From positions 55,863 to 119,862 of the forward strand of contig NZ_FMUX01000022.1 of the NCBI RefSeq assembly GCF_900101345.1: a stretch of DNA of 64,000 nt. Reading direction: 5' to 3'. The translations under genes were made by a program, and so were the position numbers. The notes under the pieces were generated by a model. That model was not told the DNA's origin, did no database searches, and was given only the letters and a program-made list of their open reading frames with translations. Origin of the DNA: Desulfoluna spongiiphila (GTDB taxonomy: Bacteria; Desulfobacterota; Desulfobacteria; Desulfobacterales; Desulfolunaceae). This document shows, one piece after another, positions 55,674 to 63,929 of the stretch; within the stretch, counting starts at the first letter, position 1, and every line of letters begins with the position of its first letter.

Positions 55674-55845
55674 GCCTCCGGCGGCAAGGTGTGCCACCTT
55701 GAAAGCAGGTTGCGAATGCATTTTGCCCCTCGTTCCTCGGGGAAAACCACATCCGCACTTGATCCAGGTTGGCCTGAAACTATTTGTCAAAAGCCTGTTT
55801 GTTAAACTTTTTAAACGTTTAGCCCCCGGCAGGGCCGCCGGAGGC
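55674..55845 (-). repeat. dispersed hairpin element, copy I, inside the fliI-fliJ gap
   Basis: A full inverted copy of 172 bp. Core stem, read on the minus strand, GCGGATGTGGTTTTCCCC / GGGGCAAAATGCATTCGC around GAGGAACGA; terminal hairpin CAAGGTG/CACCTTG. It occupies nearly all the gap between fliI and fliJ. Confidence 0.9.
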
Positions 55846-55868
55846 ATCTTTTTTTTGTATGGTGTCCC

Positions 55869-57191
55869 TTAGGCCATAAACAAGGCCTTCAACCGGTTCA
55901 GGGAGACGCCGTAGCTGCACTTCATCTCCACGTTCTGGCGGAGCAGGTCGTCGATCTTGGGTTTCAGGGCGATGGCTTCGTCGATCTGGGCGTTGCTGCC
56001 CTGGTTGTAGGCTCCGATGGCAATCATGTCTTCGGACTGGCGGTAGGTGGACATCAGGCCTTGGAGCCGGCTTCTAAGGGCCAGGTGCTCCGGCCCCACC
56101 ACATCGCTTGCCACGCGGCTCACGCTGCCCAGGACCTCGATGGCGGGGTAATGGCCCCTATTGGCAAGGTCTCGGGAAAGGACGATGTGGCCATCCACGA
56201 TGGAGCGCACGGTGTCGCCCACGGGATCGTTCATGTCGTCCCCTTCCACCAGGGTGGTGTAGAACCCGGTGATGGAGCCCTTGCCCTCCACGGCCCCGGC
56301 CCGCTCCAGCAAAACGGGAATCTTCACAAAAAAAGAAGACGTGTAGCCCCGGTTGGTGGGGGCCTCTCCCGCGGAGAGTCCCACGTCCCTTGAGGACATG
56401 GCAAAGCGGGTGATGGAATCGATGATCAGGAGCACGTCCTTGCCCTGGTCCCGGAAGTACTCTGCCAGGGCCGTGGCCTGATAGGCGCCGCGCATACGCA
56501 CCAAAGGGGGGCTGTCCGAGGTGGCCGCCACCACCACGGCCCGCTCCATGCCCTCTTTGCCCAGGGTTTTGTCCACAAAATCCTTTACCTCCCGGCCACG
56601 CTCGCCGATGAGGCCGATGATGACGACCTCGGCTTCGGTGTACCGGGTCATCATGCCCATAAGCACGCTTTTCCCCACCCCGGAACCGGCCATAATGGCC
56701 ACGCGCTGGCCCCGTCCCACCGGGGTCATGAGGTTGATGGCGGAGATCCCCACGTCCAGGAACTCATCCACGGCCCGCCGCTGCATGGGGTTGATGGGCT
56801 TGCCGTAGAGGGGGTAGTCCTGACAGGGCCCCAGGGGCCCCTTGCCGTCGATGGGGTGGCCCAGGCCATCCACCACCCGCCCCAAAAATCCGTCCCCCAC
56901 GCTGGCCGCGGGTTCCGACTCCGACAGGCGGATCCGGTCTCCTTCGCACACCCCGGCGATGTCCCCGTAGGGCATGACCACCACGCGTCCCTCGCGAAAC
57001 CCCACCACCTCTCCGGCCAGGGCACGGCCAGAGGATGCCAGGATGGTCACGAGGCTGCCGATGCCGGCCTTGAGGCCCCGGCCTTCCACAACCAGGCCCA
57101 GAACCTGCTCCACCCGGCCTTCCGATGAAAAGAGCCTTGTCTGGCGGGCTGCGTCTTCCATGGCCTCCCAGGGCCCGTTGTCATATGCCAC
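55869..57191 (-). CDS. fliI: flagellar type III export ATPase FliI
   Basis: A 440-residue ATPase of the F1-beta-like export family. Walker A is GSGVGKS at 169-175; LLIIDSITRFAMSSRDVGLSAGEAPTNRGY and the GSITGFYTTLVEGDDMNDPV stretch are diagnostic. It energises loading of export substrates and interacts with FliH and FliJ. The start is GTG, overlapping the fliH end by 11 bp, with GGGGAG ahead. Confidence 0.95.
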   Translation of the reverse strand: MAYDNGPWEAMEDAARQTRLFSSEGRVEQVLGLVVEGRGLKAGIGSLVTILASSGRALAGEVVGFREGRVVVMPYGDIAGVCEGDRIRLSESEPAASVGDGFLGRVVDGLGHPIDGKGPLGPCQDYPLYGKPINPMQRRAVDEFLDVGISAINLMTPVGRGQRVAIMAGSGVGKSVLMGMMTRYTEAEVVIIGLIGERGREVKDFVDKTLGKEGMERAVVVAATSDSPPLVRMRGAYQATALAEYFRDQGKDVLLIIDSITRFAMSSRDVGLSAGEAPTNRGYTSSFFVKIPVLLERAGAVEGKGSITGFYTTLVEGDDMNDPVGDTVRSIVDGHIVLSRDLANRGHYPAIEVLGSVSRVASDVVGPEHLALRSRLQGLMSTYRQSEDMIAIGAYNQGSNAQIDEAIALKPKIDDLLRQNVEMKCSYGVSLNRLKALFMA

Positions 57192-58038
57192 TTAAGGTCT
57201 CCCCGGGATCGGTCGCCGGCAGGCCCGCGGCCTCGCCCACACGGGAGAGGACCTCGTCCAGGCGTTTTTTTGCGTGGGTTTCGAGCCACCCGTTGTCGCT
57301 TTCCAGACGCACCTCCCCTTCCTCCACCACGCCGTCGGGAAGGATGGTAATTTCCTGGAGGTTGGCGACCCGCTGAAAGAGATCGCCCCGCAGGCGCTCC
57401 ACCGAGTCAAAATCACCTGGGTTCACGCGGACGGTACAGGTCCCGGGGTTTTCCAGGGCCGCCAGGGCCTCCACCAGGGACCGGGCCGCCATTTCATCGT
57501 CCTGGTCGGCCTTGGCCAGGGCCACTTTTTCAGCCACCACCAGGGCCAGACGAACGATCTCCTGTTCACGGTTCTCGCAGCTTCGCCGCCAGGCCCCTTC
57601 AAACCCTAAGATCAGGTTTTCAAGGCGCACCAGCATCTCCATGGCCCGCTCTTCCCCCTTGCTGAACCCTTCGCGCTCGCCCTTTTCAAAGCCCATTTCA
57701 AAGGCCTCGCGTTCCACCTCAAACAGGCCGGGGTCCTCCTTGGCAGGGGCTGGCTCGGCAACGTCCTCACCGGTCTCTTCCCCTGGGGTCTCATCGGGCG
57801 CAGGGGGGGGAGTTTGTGCTTCCGAGGCAGGGGGCTGCACCGGCTCTTCAGGGGCCGGGGGCTTCTCTCCGGCCTCAACCGGTTCGAACCCTTCGGGGTG
57901 GGGGTCTTCCTGTTTGAACTCAAGGCGATGGAAATTCTGGGGAATCTCGCCGCCGCCTGTTCCTCCCCCCTTGACGGTTGTTGTCTCAAACGCCCCGGAG
58001 GACACGCCCACCAGGGGGCGAAAATCGTCTGCTGCCAT
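57181..58038 (-). CDS. fliH: flagellar assembly protein FliH
   Basis: A 285-residue protein with a Pro/Glu-rich N-terminal third, then the GFEKGEREGFSKGEERAME repeat-like helix of FliH and a C-terminal VLVNPGDF-type region (VRVNPGDFDSVE). FliH regulates FliI. The start MAADDFRPL with TGGAGACAGT ahead was chosen; the frame is open 15 codons further up. The 150 bp between it and fliG hold no other gene. Confidence 0.88.
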   Translation of the reverse strand: MAADDFRPLVGVSSGAFETTTVKGGGTGGGEIPQNFHRLEFKQEDPHPEGFEPVEAGEKPPAPEEPVQPPASEAQTPPPAPDETPGEETGEDVAEPAPAKEDPGLFEVEREAFEMGFEKGEREGFSKGEERAMEMLVRLENLILGFEGAWRRSCENREQEIVRLALVVAEKVALAKADQDDEMAARSLVEALAALENPGTCTVRVNPGDFDSVERLRGDLFQRVANLQEITILPDGVVEEGEVRLESDNGWLETHAKKRLDEVLSRVGEAAGLPATDPGETLSGI

Positions 58039-58188
58039 ACTGTCTCCACAACTGCCGGGGTCCCCGGACATGCCTGAGGCCACCAGGGCCCGGGCAGTAG
58101 ATACTCAGTGGTTCGATACGGAGCGCCCTGCCTGAGGCCCGCATCACCAAACACGAATCGGGTGGTGTCCCCACCAGCCAGGTCACCT

Positions 58189-59214
58189 TTAGACCAGGAT
58201 ATCGTCCTTGCCTTTTCCGGCCAGGGTAATGGTGCCCTCGGCCTCCAGGTCCTTGGCCGCCTGCACCACGGCCTGCTGGGCCCCCTCCACCTCGGAGAGT
58301 TTCACAGGTCCCATGACCTCCAGGTCTTCCAGAATCATCTCGGCGGCCCGTGACGAGAGGTTGCCGAGGATCTTGTTTTTCATGTCTTCGCTTGCGGTCT
58401 TCAGGGCAACGGTGAGCTGAGCCCCTTCCACCCGCTTGAGCACTTCGCGCATGCCGCGGTCGTCGACGCCCACGAGGTCCTCGAAGACAAACATCATGTC
58501 CCGGACGTTCATGGCCATCTCCATGTCCTCTTCTTCGATCATCTCCATGACCGTGTCTTCGGTGGCCTTGTCCACGCCGCCGATGATGTCCACCAGCACC
58601 TGGAGTCCGCCGACCTTGCCGCCGGAGCTGACCATGTTCTTGAGCTCGTCTTTCAGGGCCCCGTCCACATCCCGTACGATCTCCTCGGGAATCTGACCGA
58701 TACGGGCCACCCTCAAGGCAACGTCCCCTTTCATGTCCTCGGGAAAGGAGATCAACACATCGGCGGCAATGTCCGGGGGCAGGTGGGCCATGATCATGGC
58801 GATGGTCTGGGGGTGCTCCAGAAGCAGGGCCGTGGAAAGGGAAGACACGTTGACGTCGCGGCTCCAGCCGAAGGGCTTGTCCCTCTGCAGGGCTTCGATC
58901 TCTTTGAGGATCTCTTCGGCCCGATCCGAAGGCAGGGTGTTCTTGATGACATTCCGGAGAAAATCTCCGGACTCCACCATGAGCTTGGTGTCCCCTTCGA
59001 ACAGCTCGATAAATTCGTTTGCCACGGCGGCAAGGTCTTCGGGAAGGATCTCCCGGATCTGGGTCATGGTGGTTGCCACCAGCCGAATCTCGGCGTCGTT
59101 TAATTTTTTAAACACCTCGGCGGCCCGGCCTTCTCCCAGCGAGAGAAGGAATATGGCCGCCTTCATGGGTCCTGTCATGGGCTTGTCGCCCTTTTGTGCA
59201 TCCCCTCCAGCCAT
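58189..59214 (-). CDS. fliG: flagellar motor switch protein FliG
   Basis: A 341-residue FliG of the C-ring rotor. MKAAIFLLSLGEGRAAEVFKKLNDAEI is the N-terminal domain that binds FliF. The middle armadillo domain has the EHPQTIAMIMAHL motif, and the C-terminal torque helix region has MFVFEDLVGVDDRGMREVLKRV. GGGAGGAGTAG precedes the ATG; fliF ends 5 bp earlier. Confidence 0.96.
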   Translation of the reverse strand: MAGGDAQKGDKPMTGPMKAAIFLLSLGEGRAAEVFKKLNDAEIRLVATTMTQIREILPEDLAAVANEFIELFEGDTKLMVESGDFLRNVIKNTLPSDRAEEILKEIEALQRDKPFGWSRDVNVSSLSTALLLEHPQTIAMIMAHLPPDIAADVLISFPEDMKGDVALRVARIGQIPEEIVRDVDGALKDELKNMVSSGGKVGGLQVLVDIIGGVDKATEDTVMEMIEEEDMEMAMNVRDMMFVFEDLVGVDDRGMREVLKRVEGAQLTVALKTASEDMKNKILGNLSSRAAEMILEDLEVMGPVKLSEVEGAQQAVVQAAKDLEAEGTITLAGKGKDDILV

Positions 59215-59219
59215 CGTCT

Positions 59220-60788
59220 CTACTCCTCCCCCAGCCAGCCTTTGATAATGTTGGCCGCTTTGTCCACATCTTCACGCACCAGGCGCATGGCGCGCTCCTG
59301 GGGCGTGCCGTCCCGAAGGACCCCATCGCCCTGGGCATCGCCCCCGATGGAGACGGTTACCCCGTCATCGTCCTCTTCAAAGAGTTCATCGACCTCCTTC
59401 TCATTCACCTCCCTCAAGGTACGGATCAGGGGCCGCACCACAAAGAGGAAGACCAGCAAAATGGCCAAAAGGTTCAGCCCGATCTTGCCGTAATCGTTCA
59501 CCAGTTTATCCACACCGGTGGCCGGGGGCTGCTCCAGTTCCCACCCCTCGTCCATGGTAAAGGGCATGGACTCCACCGAGACCTGGTCTTCACGGTCCGC
59601 GCTGTAGCCCATGGCCTGGCGAACGATGGTGGAAAAAAGCTTCATCTCCTCCGGGGTTCTGGGGTTGTACTTGCGGCTGCGGGTGCCGTCTTCGGCGGTT
59701 TCAATGGTGTAGGTGCCGTCCAGGACCGCCGCCACGGACAGGCGCGTCACCTCGCCCAGGGGGCGCGTGGTGCGACGGGTGGTGCGGCTGATCTCATAGT
59801 TGACGGTGTCGTCGCTGCGCTGTTTGCTCTCGGTCTTGCGGTTGGGATCCAGGTCGGCCAGGGGGTTGACGCTGGAGATCTTGTCCGGCCCGAGGTTGGT
59901 CTTGTCGCTCTTTTCGGCGACGTTCTGGCGGCTGCGCACCACCTGCCCGTCGGGATCAAAGAGCTCTTCGCTCACGTCCACCCGGGAAAAATCCATGTCC
60001 ACCGTGACGCGCACGATGCATTTGCCCTGGCCCACGATGCGCTCCAGCATGCTCTGGATCCGCTGGGTCACGTTGCGTTCGTAGGCCAGCTTGTAGGAGA
60101 GCTGGGAATTGAGCAGCTGCTTGTCGGCATCCTCCGGGGTGCCGCTGGAAAGAATCTTGCCCCGGGAGTCCACCACGGTGACCCGGTCCGGGGTCAAATC
60201 CTCCACGGAGCTGGCCACCAGGTGCACGATGGCATCCACCTGGCTCTGGGGCAGGGTCTTTCTCAGCTTTAAAAGCACGGACGCGGACGGGGGCTTGGAC
60301 TCCTCCACAAACACGGAATCCTTGGGCATCACGATGAGGACGCGCGCGTCGCGTACCTCCTCAATCTCCCGGATGGTTCGGGCCAGCTCCCCCTGAAGGG
60401 CCCGCTGGAAGTTGAGCTTCTGGACAAACTCGGTGGTGCCGAACTCGGTTTTGTTGAAGATCTCAAACCCCACCCCGGCCCCCTTGGGCAGCCCTTCGGC
60501 GGCCATGGAGAGGCGCAGGTCGTAGAGCTTGTCCTCCGGTACGGAGACACCGGAGCCTCCGGCTTCCAGCTTGTAGGGGATCTTGAGCTCTTTGAGGCGG
60601 GTCACCACCTGGGAGGCATCTTCCGGGGAGAGGCCGCTGTACAGGGAGCGGTACACCACCATGTTGCTCCAGAGAATAATCCCGGCAAAGAGGCTGATGA
60701 CCACAAAAAGGAGGGCGCCCACCGCAATCTTGCGGGAGAGGGGCATCTTGGCGAGAATGTCACGGATCTGTTCGAAAAACTGAAACAC
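59220..60788 (-). CDS. fliF: flagellar MS-ring protein FliF
   Basis: A 522-residue MS-ring protein with two membrane helices near residues 21-41 and 437-457. The periplasmic ring-building motifs show YRSLYSGLSPEDASQVVTRLKELKIPYKLEAGG and VLLKLRKTLPQSQVDAIVHLVASSVEDLTPDRVTVVDSRGKILS. The C-terminal tail that binds FliG (EERAMRLVREDVDKAANIIKGWLGE) is intact. The start is GTG with GAGGT ahead. Confidence 0.95.
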   Translation of the reverse strand: MFQFFEQIRDILAKMPLSRKIAVGALLFVVISLFAGIILWSNMVVYRSLYSGLSPEDASQVVTRLKELKIPYKLEAGGSGVSVPEDKLYDLRLSMAAEGLPKGAGVGFEIFNKTEFGTTEFVQKLNFQRALQGELARTIREIEEVRDARVLIVMPKDSVFVEESKPPSASVLLKLRKTLPQSQVDAIVHLVASSVEDLTPDRVTVVDSRGKILSSGTPEDADKQLLNSQLSYKLAYERNVTQRIQSMLERIVGQGKCIVRVTVDMDFSRVDVSEELFDPDGQVVRSRQNVAEKSDKTNLGPDKISSVNPLADLDPNRKTESKQRSDDTVNYEISRTTRRTTRPLGEVTRLSVAAVLDGTYTIETAEDGTRSRKYNPRTPEEMKLFSTIVRQAMGYSADREDQVSVESMPFTMDEGWELEQPPATGVDKLVNDYGKIGLNLLAILLVFLFVVRPLIRTLREVNEKEVDELFEEDDDGVTVSIGGDAQGDGVLRDGTPQERAMRLVREDVDKAANIIKGWLGEE

Positions 60789-60883
60789 CTGCGGGTTACC
60801 TCATGGCAGACGGCGTAAAACGGGCTCCTCGTTCGGTCGGAAGACAGGTCACGGGAGGGCTAAAAAGACAATGGGCAGGGAAG

Positions 60884-61171
60884 CTACACCTGCATCTTCA
60901 TGACATCGTTGTAGGCGGAGATGACCTTGTTGCGGACCTGGAGCAGGGCCTTCATGGCAATGTCCGCCTCCTGAAGGGCCAGCATCCCTTCGTGGATGCC
61001 CATCTTGCCGGACACCACCTGCTCTGCGGCGCTGTCGGCAGACTGCTGCTTGGCATTGACCTCGGCCACGGCCCCTTTGAAGCGCTCTTCAAAAGAGGGC
61101 CCGGTCCCCACGCGACCTTCGGCCGGGGATTGCGGGGAGGGGACGCCCTGTGCGATCTGGGTAATCTTCAT
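60884..61171 (-). CDS. fliE: flagellar hook-basal body protein FliE
   Basis: A 95-residue FliE, the adaptor between the MS ring and the rod. The C-terminal signature DSAAEQVVSGKMGIHEGMLALQEADIAMKALLQVRNKVISAYNDVMKMQV is complete. It lies between flgC and fliF as in most flagellar operons. Confidence 0.93.
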   Translation of the reverse strand: MKITQIAQGVPSPQSPAEGRVGTGPSFEERFKGAVAEVNAKQQSADSAAEQVVSGKMGIHEGMLALQEADIAMKALLQVRNKVISAYNDVMKMQV

Positions 61172-61189
61172 GGTGCCACCTTTCTCCTA

Positions 61190-61624
61190 TCAGCGCCCGA
61201 TCTCAAGGGCTTTCATGATCATGTTCTTGGAGTTCTCAACGGCCGTGGCGCTGGCGTCGTACGAGCGCCTGGCCACCATCATGTCGGCCACCTCGGAGAG
61301 AACGTCCACGTTGGGCATCTTCACGTACCCCGTTTCCGGATCGGCATCCGGGTGCTCGGGGTTGTATTCCAGGCGAAAGTCCTCGGGGGAGCTGACGATC
61401 TCCGTCACCTTGACGGCGTCGCCCCGTGCCATCTCCTGCTTGAGCATGTTATCAAAGCTTTCGGGCTCCTGCTTTTCAAAGACCACCATCTTACGTCGGT
61501 AGGGCCCCCCTTCGGCGGTCCGGGTGGTCTCGGAGTTGGCAATGTTTTCCGCCACCACGTTCATCTTGGTACGGTGGGCCGTAAGGGCCGAGCTGCTGAC
61601 TTTAATGGCTCCCAGAAGATCCAT
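61190..61624 (-). CDS. flgC: flagellar basal-body rod protein FlgC
   Basis: A 144-residue rod protein. AIKVSSSALTAHRTKMNVVAENIANSETTRT is the N-terminal rod/hook signature, and PNVDVLSEVADMMVARRSYDASATAVENSKNMIMKALEI is the C-terminal one. It follows flgB by 19 bp. Confidence 0.95.
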   Translation of the reverse strand: MDLLGAIKVSSSALTAHRTKMNVVAENIANSETTRTAEGGPYRRKMVVFEKQEPESFDNMLKQEMARGDAVKVTEIVSSPEDFRLEYNPEHPDADPETGYVKMPNVDVLSEVADMMVARRSYDASATAVENSKNMIMKALEIGR

Positions 61625-61643
61625 GGTAATTCCCCCCTAAAAC

Positions 61644-62027
61644 TTATTTCACGCCTTCGCCGATGGCATCCCGAAGGGTGGCCACCTTGCGCATCATCAT
61701 CTCCACGGTGGAGCGGTACCGGATGTTGTTCTCCACCAGCCTGGACATCTCACGGTCCAGGTCCACGGGCGCGTCTTCCTCGATCTCGGTATCAAGGGCC
61801 CCTGCGGGGCGGCCCCCGAAGTGCTTCTCGTGGGTCCGATCAAGGGAGCCCCGGCCCTGGGTCATCTCCATCTCCAGGGTTTTCTGGAAGTCCAGGTCCT
61901 TGGCCTTGTACCCCACCGTGTCCATGTTGGCGAGGTTGCCGGTGATGAGGTTGTGGCGCCTTGCGGAGACATCCATGGCCTTGCCGAGCATGGCGTAGGT
62001 GTTATCGATGGGAAACTCGCGTGACAT
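61644..62027 (-). CDS. flgB: flagellar basal-body rod protein FlgB
   Basis: A 127-residue proximal rod protein, first gene of the flagellar operon. DNTYAMLGKAMDVSARRHNLITGNLANMDTVGYKAKDLDFQKTLE and the C-terminal VDLDREMSRLVENNIRYRSTVEMMMRKVATLRDAI are typical. It lies about 65 bp downstream of the predicted sigma-54 transcription start. Confidence 0.95.
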   Translation of the reverse strand: MSREFPIDNTYAMLGKAMDVSARRHNLITGNLANMDTVGYKAKDLDFQKTLEMEMTQGRGSLDRTHEKHFGGRPAGALDTEIEEDAPVDLDREMSRLVENNIRYRSTVEMMMRKVATLRDAIGEGVK

Positions 62028-62103
62028 GATGATCCGGCCTCTTTGCGATGTGTGTTGTCCACTGCGCGTTACGCGCGGTCCGTTTCTGAAGAGAGCATAG
62101 ATT

Positions 62104-62118
62104 GCAACATCCGTGCCT
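62104..62118 (-). promoter_or_regulatory. sigma-54 promoter of the flgB operon
   Basis: On the minus strand AGGCACG, 4 bp (GATG), TTGCA matches the sigma-54 consensus TGGCACG-N4-TTGCW at all but the first base. The GG (62117-62116) and GC (62105-62104) elements have the correct spacing. It lies just after the stop codon of a gene for a sigma-54 activator, which makes the assignment coherent. Confidence 0.85.
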
Positions 62119-63471
62119 TTATGGAATTTCCGATCCGTCGGCCCGGTATTCGTTCAATTTGTTCCGCAGGGTCCGCACGCTGATTCCCAGGATCCGGGCC
62201 GCGTGGGTGCGGTTGCCCCCGGTCTGTTCCAGGGTGTCAAAAATGACGATGCGTTCCACCTCCCTGAGAGGGGCCCCCTTGAAATCACGGGGGATTTCCG
62301 TCTCCGAAGCCGCGGCGGGAAGGGGCATCTCCCCCTCTTCAAACCAGAGGGCCTCGGCGCCGATGGTCTCCCCGTCGGCCAGGAGAACGGCCCGGTGGAT
62401 GAGATTTTCCAGCTCCCGCACGTTGCCGGCAAAGGGATAATTCCGCAGGCGATCCAGGGCGTCTGACGTCAAATTTTTGACAGGTCGCCCGTCCTGGGCA
62501 CTGAACCTCGCCATAAAATGACGGGCCAGGGCCTCGATGTCCTCCGGCCTCTCCCGCAACGGGGGAATCTTGACGGGAATAACATTGAGCCGAAAATAGA
62601 GGTCCTCCCGAAACTGGCCCTGGTCGATGGCCTCTTTGAGGTCCCGGTTGGTGGTGGCCACCACCCGGACGTCCACGGAGACCGGGGCCGTGCCCCCCAG
62701 GCGGTCCACCTCTTTCTCCTGGATAGCCCGCAACAGCTTGGCCTGGAGAATCACAGGCATCTCGGTGATCTCATCCAGCAGCAGGGTGCCCCCTTCGGCC
62801 AGCTCGAATTTGCCGGCTTTGCGGGCGGTGGCGCCGGTAAAGGCGCCCTTCTCATGGCCGAAGAGTTCGCTTTCCATGAGGCTCTCGGGCAGAGCCGCAC
62901 AGTTGACAGCCACAAAGGGTCCGGCGTTTCGCCGGCTCCTTCCGTGCACATACCGGGCAATAAGTTCCTTGCCCGTGCCGCTCTCCCCGGTGATAAGGAC
63001 CGAGGCCGAGCTGTCGGCCACCCGGTCCAGCATGGAGAGCAGGGCCTCCATGCGGGGATTGCAGGTGACGATGCGTGTTTTGCCTGCCACGCGGCCTCGC
63101 CCTGCGGCAGACGCCGCCATGCGGGCATCGGCAAGCAGGGCGATCTGCTCCGGGCTCACCGGGGCCATCAGGCAGTCCCGGGCCCCGTTTTTCATCCAGG
63201 CCACGGCACGGGCGGCATCCGGTGTGTCCATCACCACCACGGCATCGGGCCCCTCCTCCCCTGCGGCCAGGGCCGAGAGAAAGGAACCCAGGGCCTCCCC
63301 CGCAGACGGGGCATGCACCACCACAAGGTCATGGTTTCCCGCCGCAAGGCCCGCCACATCGGGCAACTCCGGCACGCGCTCCAGGACGTGTCCCTTTGTT
63401 TCCAGGACGGGGCCCCACTCCCGGCTTCGGGAGAGCCCCTGATCAACCAATAACACCCGGCACGCTGCCAT
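62119..63471 (-). CDS. sigma-54-dependent flagellar transcriptional activator with degenerate receiver
   Basis: A 450-residue activator. The N-terminal ~120 residues keep the shape of a receiver but the phosphoacceptor position is His53 (DLVVVHAPS), the usual acidic pair is reduced (LVDQG) and the conserved Lys is lost (LMAPVS). The AAA+ domain has Walker A GESGTGKE (162-169), GAFTGA (209-214) and the usual LLLDEI and NVRELEN motifs; a Fis-type helix-turn-helix (NRTHAARILGISVRTLRNKLNEY) ends the protein. It is FlrC/FleQ-like in position and layout. The start was set at MAACRVLLVD, where the receiver begins. Confidence 0.9.
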   Translation of the reverse strand: MAACRVLLVDQGLSRSREWGPVLETKGHVLERVPELPDVAGLAAGNHDLVVVHAPSAGEALGSFLSALAAGEEGPDAVVVMDTPDAARAVAWMKNGARDCLMAPVSPEQIALLADARMAASAAGRGRVAGKTRIVTCNPRMEALLSMLDRVADSSASVLITGESGTGKELIARYVHGRSRRNAGPFVAVNCAALPESLMESELFGHEKGAFTGATARKAGKFELAEGGTLLLDEITEMPVILQAKLLRAIQEKEVDRLGGTAPVSVDVRVVATTNRDLKEAIDQGQFREDLYFRLNVIPVKIPPLRERPEDIEALARHFMARFSAQDGRPVKNLTSDALDRLRNYPFAGNVRELENLIHRAVLLADGETIGAEALWFEEGEMPLPAAASETEIPRDFKGAPLREVERIVIFDTLEQTGGNRTHAARILGISVRTLRNKLNEYRADGSEIP

Positions 63472-63547
63472 GTCCTTCCCTTCGTCTCTTCGTCTTCTCA
63501 ACAATTCTGCGCCTGTGGCCCTGTAAGGCCAACCGTTTAAAACAAGT

Positions 63548-63564
63548 GCCTTCTATGGTTAAAG
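63548..63564. repeat. satellite motif, copy 3 (inverted)
   Basis: GCCTTCTATGGTTAAAG is the reverse complement of the motif at 37318-37334 and 52618-52634. It lies 17 bp from element copy J. Confidence 0.7.
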
Positions 63565-63580
63565 TGGGCAGGGAAAACCT

Positions 63581-63741
63581 GCCTCCGGCGGCCAGGGAAT
63601 GATCCCCTGGACCCCAGGTTGCGAAAGCCCTCCCCCTTCGTTCCTCAGGGTGAGGGCTTCCGCGAAGGTTTCTGTTAAATTAAGCAAAACCTGTTTGTCA
63701 AACTTTTCAAAAGCTTGGCCCCCGGCAGGGCCGCCGGAGGC
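63581..63741 (-). repeat. dispersed hairpin element, copy J
   Basis: A 161-bp inverted copy with both GCCTCCGGCGG and CCGCCGGAGGC ends, the alternative terminal hairpin (CCAGGGAATGATCCCCTGG) and a core stem GCGGAAGCCCTCACCCT / AGGGGGAGGGCTTTCGC around GAGGAACGA on the minus strand. It joins a copy-E-type right end to a copy-A-type left end. Confidence 0.9.
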
Positions 63742-63756
63742 GTCTTTAACCTGGCT

Positions 63757-63929
63757 GCCTCCGGCGGCAAGGTGTGCCACCTTGAAAGCAGGTTGCGGAT
63801 GCGTTTTGCCCCTCGTTCCTCGGGTCAAATCACATCCGCCTTTAATGTGAAAATTCACTCAAAAAGATTTTTTAAAACCTGTTTGTTAAACTTTTTAAAA
63901 GTTTAGCCCCCGGCAGGGCCGCCGGAGGC
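63757..63929 (-). repeat. dispersed hairpin element, copy K
   Basis: A 173-bp inverted full copy with core stem GCGGATGTGATTTGACCC / GGGGCAAAACGCATCCGC around GAGGAACGA and the CAAGGTG/CACCTTG terminal hairpin. It lies only 15 bp from copy J in the same orientation. The 70 bp beyond it to the window edge hold nothing I can identify. Confidence 0.9.
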
